Assembly: GCA_002403785.1 (NCBI GenBank)
Contig: DHIM01000338.1
Location: forward strand, 1 to 10,626
Source: Clostridium sp. UBA4746
GTDB lineage: Bacteria; Bacillota; Clostridia; Clostridiales; Clostridiaceae
Reading direction: 5' to 3'
Length of the DNA stretch: 10,626 bases
Part shown: positions 5,793 through 10,626 of the stretch, piece after piece
How the letters are laid out: each line of letters starts with the position of its first letter
How positions within the stretch are numbered: position 1 is the stretch's first letter
Made by a program: the position numbers and the translations under genes
Notes under the pieces: generated by a model
Database searches by the model: none
The model's input: the letters and a program-made list of their open reading frames with translations, nothing else
Told to the model about the DNA's origin: nothing

Positions 5793-6790
5793 TTTTTAGC
5801 CTCCTTTAAATCTAGTAACATATCAAGAAAGGCTTCTAACCTAAGTTTTGTTCTTGCATCTAGAAAATTTAATTTGTCTCCTTCTATATTTAATATAGGG
5901 ATATCTAATTTTTCTTTTAAAACAATATCTGCTACTGCTCTATAGCAAAATGCTTGTGTGTAGTGAATTATTCCATCTAGGTGCCTTTCGTCAATTTGTT
6001 TTTGTAACTCTATAATTCTAAACTGCGTATCATAAGGATAAGTGTAATCATAATATTGCTGATATATATTTAGTGAGTTAACAGCTCTTGGGAATGCAAA
6101 TTCTCTTTGAACCTCGTTGTACACAAAATTAGCATTAAGATTTTCAACAAATTCATATATATCAGAAGTCATAGGAGGAACCCCTATGTATCCAAGGCGT
6201 AGCTTTCTATTTAATGGGTTTCTATTTTTGATATCATAAATAGTCTTTTTTAAATCATCTTCAAAGGCATCTATATCACCATTAAAATCACTTGCACTTA
6301 CTTGATATAGATGATTTTCAAAGCCTGTTGCTTTATTATGTATATATGTTAATTCATCAATTTCTTTAACTAAGGCTCGGATTTTGTTTAGTCTTTTCCT
6401 AACCACTTCAACTTCATTTATTGTTACGTTAAAGACATTCATGAATTTATTTATTTCATGTTCTACATCCTCTGCTTTGTGACTGTGTGGAAAGGAAAAT
6501 GGATAAACCTTTATTCCTCTTAATTGAAGAACCTCAATAAGGACTTTTGTATTAGAACATTCGCCCTCTACAACTCCTACTATTTCTTTAATGCCGTTTT
6601 GTATACAGGCACCATAAATCCCCTTTATCCAAGTACACAAGCTTCGAGGAAAACCGTCTCTTTCTGCAATATCTATATATTTCATATAGTCATTTGAAGT
6701 TATAAATATGTTGTTTAAATCAACAGGGGTATAACCTGCTGCTATGAGAACCTCTACTGGTACGGTAGTTGTTAAACCTATTTTCTTCAT
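5780..6790 (-). CDS. 2-hydroxyacyl-CoA dehydratase D-component-like Fe-S protein (HgdB/YjiM superfamily), function unknown
   Basis: This 336-residue soluble protein resembles one large subunit of 2-hydroxyacyl-CoA dehydratases, which bind a [4Fe-4S] cluster reduced by an HgdC-type ATPase. Its cysteines are Cys52 (SLCTW), Cys62 (GACIQ), Cys78 (GECSN), Cys282 (AFCYR) and Cys334 near the end. Cys52 or 62 with Cys78 and Cys282 could supply the three ligands usual in the family. True dehydratases need two different large subunits; here there is one, as in the E. coli YjiM/YjiL pair and double-cubane cluster proteins. ATG 6790 follows AGGAGG (6798-6803) with seven bases of spacing; a longer frame to 6835 runs through the leader hairpin. 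It is the first gene after the preQ1 riboswitch and overlaps its activator by 13 bases. A reductive role in queuosine metabolism is my inference. Confidence 0.85.
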   Translation of the reverse strand: MKKIGLTTTVPVEVLIAAGYTPVDLNNIFITSNDYMKYIDIAERDGFPRSLCTWIKGIYGACIQNGIKEIVGVVEGECSNTKVLIEVLQLRGIKVYPFSFPHSHKAEDVEHEINKFMNVFNVTINEVEVVRKRLNKIRALVKEIDELTYIHNKATGFENHLYQVSASDFNGDIDAFEDDLKKTIYDIKNRNPLNRKLRLGYIGVPPMTSDIYEFVENLNANFVYNEVQREFAFPRAVNSLNIYQQYYDYTYPYDTQFRIIELQKQIDERHLDGIIHYTQAFCYRAVADIVLKEKLDIPILNIEGDKLNFLDARTKLRLEAFLDMLLDLKEAKKCES

Positions 6791-6810
6791 AATAAATCCT
6801 CCTAAGGAAT

Positions 6811-6832
6811 AAAAAAGGGAATAAACATCCCT
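6811..6832 (-). terminator. short terminator-like hairpin just ahead of the operon's first Shine-Dalgarno site
   Basis: On the minus strand AGGGA (6832-6828) pairs with TCCCT (6820-6816) around a seven-base loop, followed by a T-run (6815-6811). The stem is only five pairs, so it may be a weak second terminator or an mRNA-stabilising hairpin. Confidence 0.35.
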
Positions 6833-6837
6833 CAAAC

Positions 6838-6863
6838 AAAAAAAACTACCTAAAACGGTAGTT
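6838..6863 (-). terminator. riboswitch-controlled intrinsic terminator of the queuosine operon leader
   Basis: On the minus strand AACTACC (6863-6857), a six-base loop and GGTAGTT (6850-6844) form a perfect 7-bp stem, followed by six Ts (6843-6838). It lies four bases past the aptamer. The 3' arm can instead pair with the aptamer tail: AAACTA (6875-6870) is the exact complement of TAGTTT (6848-6843), an antiterminator that would be unavailable when the tail is held in the ligand-bound pseudoknot. Confidence 0.85.
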
Positions 6864-6866
6864 ACG

Positions 6867-6906
6867 TCCTAGTTTTGTTTATAGACAGGATGGTTTAGAA
6901 CTGTCT
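6867..6906 (-). promoter_or_regulatory. preQ1 class I riboswitch aptamer
   Basis: On the minus strand a 6-bp stem AGACAG (6906-6901) / CTGTCT (6888-6883) encloses the loop TTCTAAACCATC. An A-rich tail ATAAACAAAACTAGGA follows (6882-6867). This is the compact plan of class I preQ1 aptamers: stem, TTCTA-type loop with a CATCC-like 3' end, then A-rich strand ending in CTA(GG). The pseudoknot stem is visible: loop TTCTA (6900-6896) pairs with tail TAGGA (6871-6867), four Watson-Crick pairs and one G-U. Because the terminator follows and the antiterminator uses the same tail, ligand should switch transcription off. Genomic support is strong, since queD, queE, folE and queC lie downstream. I matched it from memory of the motif, not by a covariance search. 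Confidence 0.85.
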
Positions 6907-6928
6907 TATTTAGGTTTTATACTTATGA

Positions 6929-6957
6929 ATTTTACTATACCTAGTTCAATATGTCAA
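6929..6957 (-). promoter_or_regulatory. sigma-A promoter of the preQ1-controlled operon
   Basis: On the minus strand a consensus -35 TTGACA (6957-6952) and a -10 TAAAAT (6934-6929, five of six) are separated by 17 bases. Transcription should begin near 6922, giving a leader of about 130 bases that contains the aptamer and terminator. It starts 20 bases past the stop of the ABC permease gene. Confidence 0.88.
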
Positions 6958-6977
6958 ATCAAGAAGAAGGGTAGTTA

Positions 6978-8240
6978 CTATTTATTTCTGTTTGATATTT
7001 TTATTAGGTCTTTTATTTTTAAACGCTTGCCATAATGAAGTATAGCAGAGGAATATACTTTTATTGATATCCAAGCTATAAAAATAATTGTTAATATTAA
7101 AGAGAGTATAGATGCTGAAATTTGCCAAAAGGGTACTTCTGTAGCTAAGATTCTAGATGGCATGGAAAATGGTGCTGAAAATGGAATGATAGATGATACG
7201 ATGGCTACCTTTCCACCAGGAGCTCCGAGTGAAAAGTATCCCATATAGAAGGCAGCTATCGATATCATGGATATAGGCATAATAGATGAATTAACATCTT
7301 CTGCCTTGCTAACAGTAGCACCAGCAACAGCATTCATCATAGCATATAGGGAATATCCTAATACAAAGTATAGAATTATCATTACAATACTGAAGAACGT
7401 GAAGCTAGAAAAATTAAATGAGTGACCTACTATTGCGAAATCCCCAGAAAAAGTTAATTTATAGGACAATATGCCAGTAAATACAACCATGAATAGTTGC
7501 ATTAAACCAAGAAGCCCCATAGCAACACTTTTTCCAAGAATAATTTTTGATGGTTTTGTTGAGGTTACAAGGAGTTCCATCACTCTTGAAGTTTTTTCAG
7601 AAGCTACAGACATAGCTACCCCATAACCATAATAATAAATTGCAAAAAACAATAGCATACTTATAATAATACTTGAAATGTAACTGTTGAATTTTGATTT
7701 TCCGAGTTCATTAATATTAAAGGAAATATCAGTTTGAACCATTTGAGCTACATTATCAGATACTTTAGCGTTTGTTAATAAGTTAGTTACGAACATATTT
7801 TTTATAACGTGACTTATTTCATCAGGATCAAGTCCACTGTCAGATTGTTTAACAAAATAATTGAAAGTAGGTACACCATTTTTATCATTTAGAACTAGAA
7901 GAGAATTATTATCTTTTTCTTTAACTTTGTATTTAAGTGAATTAATATTATTAGCAGGCTGGGATTTAAATTCGTATTTGGAAAAAATCGTACCAAGTTT
8001 ATCTATGTTTCCTTTTAAAATATTCTTAGAATCAACTACAAAGATAGTTCCTTTATTCTTGGAACTCCCTGTTTGCTGCTTTGGTGTATTTTTATCACCA
8101 TTGTCAAATTTTTTAATTATAGCCGGTAAACTAACTATTAAAATAGTTAAAATAAGTGTAATTATAGTTGAAATAATAAATGATTTTTTTCTGGAGTTTT
8201 CTTTAAAAGTATAACCTAAAACAGTGAAAAATTCTTTCAT
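6978..8240 (-). CDS. ABC-2 type exporter permease, NatB/YhaP-like
   Basis: This is the membrane half of an ABC exporter, 420 residues, close to the length I recall for Bacillus YhaP. Hydrophobic segments lie at about 20-42, 185-212, 235-260, 278-305, 320-338 and 372-395, with a large hydrophilic extracytoplasmic domain (about 45-185) between the first two. That layout is typical of NatB-type ABC-2 permeases. SEKTSRVMELLVTSTKP (214-230) is the cytoplasmic coupling helix conserved in this group. The ATG overlaps the stop of the ATPase gene by one base (TAATG), so translation is coupled, with GGTGAG just upstream inside the ATPase gene. NatAB of Bacillus exports sodium; the substrate here could be ions, antimicrobials or peptides. 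I see no terminator between its stop and the next promoter. Confidence 0.9.
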   Translation of the reverse strand: MKEFFTVLGYTFKENSRKKSFIISTIITLILTILIVSLPAIIKKFDNGDKNTPKQQTGSSKNKGTIFVVDSKNILKGNIDKLGTIFSKYEFKSQPANNINSLKYKVKEKDNNSLLVLNDKNGVPTFNYFVKQSDSGLDPDEISHVIKNMFVTNLLTNAKVSDNVAQMVQTDISFNINELGKSKFNSYISSIIISMLLFFAIYYYGYGVAMSVASEKTSRVMELLVTSTKPSKIILGKSVAMGLLGLMQLFMVVFTGILSYKLTFSGDFAIVGHSFNFSSFTFFSIVMIILYFVLGYSLYAMMNAVAGATVSKAEDVNSSIMPISMISIAAFYMGYFSLGAPGGKVAIVSSIIPFSAPFSMPSRILATEVPFWQISASILSLILTIIFIAWISIKVYSSAILHYGKRLKIKDLIKISNRNK

Positions 8241-9133
8241 TATCGCTCACCGACTTTTTCAATAAATATTTCATGAAGAGAGGGTTCGCGAATTTCAAAC
8301 TTATTAAGCTTTATTTTTGATGTTATGATTTTTTCAAGTAGATTATACGCCTGTTCATCAGATTTAATTTTAAACTCGTATCCAGTAGCGGTTTTTGATA
8401 TAAGATTCATGCCTTGGTCTTTTATAAGATCGTCTATTTCATTTTGAGTATTTACTGTAAGATTTGTTCTTCCATAACTGGCCTTTATTTTTTTTAGATT
8501 GCCATTAAGAACTGTTTTCCCATTTTTTAATATTACAAGATCTTGACAATAGTCTTCAATGGATTGCATGTGATGACTGGACATTATAATAAATTTACCT
8601 TTTTCAACCAGTTCATAAATTACACTTTTAAATAAATCAGCATTAACTGGATCAAGTCCACTTAGAGGCTCATCTAGAATAATTAATTCAGGATCATGTA
8701 GTAGCGCCGTTATCAGTTGGATTTTTTGCTGATTACCTTTAGATAATTGCTCTGCTGTAGAGTTTGAGTATTCTGAAACCTTAAGCCTGTCAAACCAATA
8801 GCTTATGACTTTTTTTACTGACGACCCATCCATACCTCGTAGTTTTCCGAAATATGAAAGTTGCTCTACTATTTTAGCCTTAGGATATAAGCCTCGCTCT
8901 TCCGGTAGATATCCGAATTTAACACTTTCCCTTGTAACAGGTTTTCCATTCCACTCAATACTGCCACTATCCTTTTCAAGTATTCCCAAAATCATTCTTA
9001 TCGTAGTAGTTTTTCCTGCACCATTTGTGCCTAGCAAGCCAAATACACCTGGATTTTCAATTTCAAAAGAAAGGTTGTCTACTGCAGTTTTATCACCAAA
9101 CTTTTTCATTACAGATGATACATTTAATGACAC
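8240..9133 (-). CDS. ABC exporter ATP-binding protein, NatA/YhaQ-like
   Basis: This 297-residue subunit powers the permease encoded next. In order it has Walker A (GTNGAGKTT, about 37-45), a Q-loop region with LPEERGLYPKAK, a degenerate signature LSKGNQQKIQ, Walker B LIILDEPLSGLDP and the H-loop SSHHMQ, then a C-terminal regulatory region of about 85 residues. The LPEERGLYP segment and length resemble Bacillus YhaQ. I place the start at GTG 9133: it is preceded by AGGGGGGG (9141-9148) with seven bases of spacing, and the product begins with the expected strand SLNVSSVMKKFGDKTAV. The longer frame from ATG 9175 crosses this ribosome site and a candidate -10. The pair forms a two-gene unit flanked by a terminator upstream and the queuosine promoter downstream. 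Confidence 0.92.
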   Translation of the reverse strand: MSLNVSSVMKKFGDKTAVDNLSFEIENPGVFGLLGTNGAGKTTTIRMILGILEKDSGSIEWNGKPVTRESVKFGYLPEERGLYPKAKIVEQLSYFGKLRGMDGSSVKKVISYWFDRLKVSEYSNSTAEQLSKGNQQKIQLITALLHDPELIILDEPLSGLDPVNADLFKSVIYELVEKGKFIIMSSHHMQSIEDYCQDLVILKNGKTVLNGNLKKIKASYGRTNLTVNTQNEIDDLIKDQGMNLISKTATGYEFKIKSDEQAYNLLEKIITSKIKLNKFEIREPSLHEIFIEKVGER

Positions 9134-9140
9134 ATTATTA

Positions 9141-9148
9141 CCCCCCCT
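9141..9148 (-). promoter_or_regulatory. Shine-Dalgarno site deciding the GTG start of the ABC ATPase
   Basis: AGGGGGGG on the minus strand, seven bases before GTG 9133. The seven-G run is itself unusual in this A+T-rich DNA. Confidence 0.75.
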
Positions 9149-9165
9149 AATTTTATTACATTCAT

Positions 9166-9194
9166 AGAATAACATAATGAACTATTTTATTCAA
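9166..9194 (-). promoter_or_regulatory. candidate promoter of the ABC exporter genes
   Basis: On the minus strand TTGAAT (9194-9189), 17 bases, then TATTCT (9171-9166) with an upstream TGT that makes an extended -10. Each hexamer matches consensus at four of six positions, so this is only a candidate. Confidence 0.35.
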
Positions 9195-9295
9195 AATTTT
9201 ACAATAAAAAAAATTGCTCGCTCGCAGGTATCATTTATTAATTAATATATATAAAGCAAATTGTAAATGAAAAATGGTTATAAGATATAATTTAT

Positions 9296-9342
9296 AAAAC
9301 AAAAACTGTCACAGAAATAGTTTCCGTGACAGTTTTTGTTTT
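9296..9342 (-). terminator. strong intrinsic terminator after the 3D-domain gene
   Basis: A 22-bp inverted repeat (arms 9296-9317 and 9321-9342, loop of three) has ACTGTCAC as its core and A/T runs at both ends, so it can act on both strands. On the minus strand all pairs form, one as G-U; on the plus strand that position is an A-C mismatch. It lies 33 bases past the stop at 9375. Confidence 0.9.
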
Positions 9343-9374
9343 ATAGATTTTTTATATCATATATAACATCTTAA

Positions 9375-10433
9375 CTAATTTAATATGTGAATTTTTAGGT
9401 ATCTTACACCCCAATTACATGCCTCTGCATTGGTATTAAAAAATAAATCTATAACTTTGCCTTGTATTGCAGATCCTGTATCAGCGGCGATAGCATTACC
9501 GTAACCTTCAATATATAACTTCGTTCCTAGTGGAATTATATGAGGGTCTACAGCTATTGTACTATAGCCACCTGCATTACGTACAGTCTTCCTTCCGGAG
9601 GCTGTACTTGCTCCATTTGATGCCGAATATGCAGTGGATTTGACAAAAATAATCTTTCCAGAAGCACTTGATGATCCTCTGGAACTAGATTTATTAGTAG
9701 ATTTTATATTAATAATATTTGCAGTTGCTTTTGAAGATTGTCCTCTTGAATAGGTTATAGCAGTTAAATTGCCTTGAACTATAATTTTATCCTGAGGTTT
9801 CTTAACTAAAGTTTCTTTAACAACCTTCCTAGTTCTTTCTTTCCCATTTTCATAAGTTACATTTAAAGTAGTCTTCTTTTCGCCTTTTACTCCATTTTGG
9901 GAGATATTAGTTTTAGATTTTAAAAGTTTATTATCTTTCTTAAAAACTGTATTAAAATCAATGGGACTTGATTGTTGTATAGTTTTTGTATTAATTCTTG
10001 TTATTTTAACGTTCATGTCTTTAGTTAACTTCGTTTGAACCGAGGGTGAAACCTTATCAGTAGAGTTTATAGCTATTTTTTGTGATTTTAACATTAGAGT
10101 AACATTTTTTTCAGCAGACTTTATATTAAGTTCTTTATTGTCTACAAAGACTTTAATATTTACAGCGCGACTTATAGTTATAATGCCATTGTTAATTATT
10201 TTTGAGTTTAAAGGTTTATTAATCTTGTCTTTTACGTCTATATTAATATTAGATTTTTTCAATGCGCTACCCAAAGTCTTTTGGTAAGTTACTAATTTAA
10301 TTGGACTCCCATCTACAACAACTGTGATATTTTTTCTTATAATACATACATAAATACTTAAAGTCGCAATTATTGTTGCCAGCATTAATTCAGTTGCAAT
10401 TCTTGTTCTTTTATTTTTTATGAATTTAATCAT
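9375..10433 (-). CDS. YabE-like cell-wall protein: DUF348 repeats, G5 domain, 3D domain
   Basis: This is a surface or secreted protein of 352 residues, with a basic N-terminus and one hydrophobic segment (about 15-32) serving as signal anchor. Two DUF348 repeats follow (about 34-70 and 92-128, e.g. NITVVVDGSPIKLVTY), then a G5-type region (about 145-222, ending VKKPQDKIIVQG), a Ser-rich linker (about 245-258) and a C-terminal 3D domain. The three aspartates that name the 3D fold are Asp296 (AVDP), Asp318 (AADTGS) and Asp329 (VIDLFF). Bacillus YabE and other Sps/Rpf-like proteins share this plan and are thought to act on peptidoglycan, probably as lytic transglycosylases. ATG 10433 is chosen because AGGAGAT (10441-10447) lies seven bases upstream; the ATG at 10442 overlaps that site. 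A strong terminator follows. Confidence 0.9.
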   Translation of the reverse strand: MIKFIKNKRTRIATELMLATIIATLSIYVCIIRKNITVVVDGSPIKLVTYQKTLGSALKKSNINIDVKDKINKPLNSKIINNGIITISRAVNIKVFVDNKELNIKSAEKNVTLMLKSQKIAINSTDKVSPSVQTKLTKDMNVKITRINTKTIQQSSPIDFNTVFKKDNKLLKSKTNISQNGVKGEKKTTLNVTYENGKERTRKVVKETLVKKPQDKIIVQGNLTAITYSRGQSSKATANIINIKSTNKSSSRGSSSASGKIIFVKSTAYSASNGASTASGRKTVRNAGGYSTIAVDPHIIPLGTKLYIEGYGNAIAADTGSAIQGKVIDLFFNTNAEACNWGVRYLKIHILN

Positions 10434-10465
10434 AATAACCATCTCCTATTATAGATTTCAGTACA

Positions 10466-10520
10466 AAGCATCTCTAAAAAATAGATATTTAATATTATAG
10501 TCTATTTTTAAAAGATGCTT
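10466..10520. repeat. imperfect 20-base inverted repeat upstream of the 3D-domain gene
   Basis: Arms 10466-10485 and 10501-10520 pair at 18 of 20 positions, with outer AAGCATCT/AGATGCTT and inner AAAAATAGA/TCTATTTTT blocks, around a 15-base loop that contains a minus-strand TATAAT (10499-10494). It could terminate the off-window upstream gene, or be an operator or leader hairpin of the 3D-domain gene. No clear -35 accompanies the TATAAT and no long T-run follows on either strand. Confidence 0.55.
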
Positions 10521-10626
10521 AACTGCTTATGTCAGATGCCCAAGTTACAGTATTCTTAAATATAATACGTCTAAAAATACTCTCAAAAGATGCATGAGAA
10601 GTAGGGGATTCATGTATGTCTATACC
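10519..10626 (-). CDS. possible C-terminal fragment of a gene entering from the right edge
   Basis: One minus-strand frame is open from the window edge for 35 codons to a TAA at 10521-10519. The fragment reads GIDIHESPTSHASFESIF, then RRIIFKNTVTWASDISS. Its composition is mixed and not simply A+T-biased, and its stop abuts the inverted repeat at 10466-10520, which would suit a terminator. I recognise no family, and an open run of this length can occur by chance, so it may be non-coding. Confidence 0.25.
   Translation of the reverse strand, partial: GIDIHESPTSHASFESIFRRIIFKNTVTWASDISS

Noticed and set aside
5780..6790. Annotating the Fe-S protein as a true 2-hydroxyglutaryl-CoA dehydratase for amino-acid fermentation
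   Set aside because: There is no second large subunit, CoA transferase, acyl-CoA dehydrogenase or electron-transfer flavoprotein nearby, and the operon is a preQ1-regulated preQ0 operon.
7861..9167. Plus-strand open frames opposite the ABC exporter genes (7861-8214 and 8805-9167)
   Set aside because: They are complementary-strand shadows of the permease and ATPase genes.
9206..9226. GC-rich patch GCTCGCTCGC beside an A8 run, read on the minus strand as a terminator
   Set aside because: The only stem is three pairs (TGC/GCA), too short for an intrinsic terminator. A distant TTTACAAT/ATTGTAAA pairing around it (9198-9205 with 9260-9267) is short and probably chance.

Overview
The window looks like chromosomal DNA of a low-GC, spore-former-type member of Bacillota, most likely Clostridium or a close relative. 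The reasons are strong A+T bias, purine-rich Shine-Dalgarno sites, a 2-hydroxyacyl-CoA dehydratase-type iron-sulfur protein with its ATPase activator, and a YabE-like DUF348/G5/3D cell-wall protein. No phage, insertion sequence, CRISPR array, rRNA or tRNA was recognised.

Layout. The left 2.56 kb is on the + strand: a possible 34-residue one-span membrane peptide (10-114), a permuted NlpC/P60-like papain-fold protein (151-819), two hairpins, a tandem GNAT acetyltransferase (998-1888) and a HAD-type nucleotidase (1981-2559). Everything to the right is on the - strand and converges on a shared hairpin near 2533-2565. Read in transcription order from the right edge, it holds a possible C-terminal fragment of an off-window gene, a YabE-like 3D protein (10433-9375) with a strong terminator, an ABC exporter pair resembling YhaQ/YhaP (NatA/NatB type; 9133-6978), and then a six-gene operon (6790-2572).

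The six-gene operon is the main result. A near-consensus sigma-A promoter (6957-6929) leads into what I read as a class I preQ1 riboswitch (6906-6867) followed by an intrinsic terminator (6863-6838). The genes are, in order: a 2-hydroxyacyl-CoA dehydratase-like Fe-S protein, its BadF/HgdC-type ATPase activator, queD, queE, folE and queC. FolE, QueD, QueE and QueC together make preQ0 from GTP. The two leading genes sit directly behind the riboswitch and tightly upstream of the preQ0 genes. No QueF (preQ0 nitrile reductase) and no QueG/QueH (epoxyqueuosine reductase) is present in the window. The sequence therefore suggests, without proving, that an ATP-driven low-potential reductase pair works in queuosine metabolism, possibly on the preQ0 nitrile or on epoxyqueuosine.

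The other genes look like ordinary accessory or housekeeping functions: a cell-wall protein, a drug/ion-type ABC exporter, an acetyltransferase and a nucleotidase. Start codons were moved inside the longest frames where a Shine-Dalgarno site or family alignment decided it (151, 3870, 4540, 6790, 9133, 10433).
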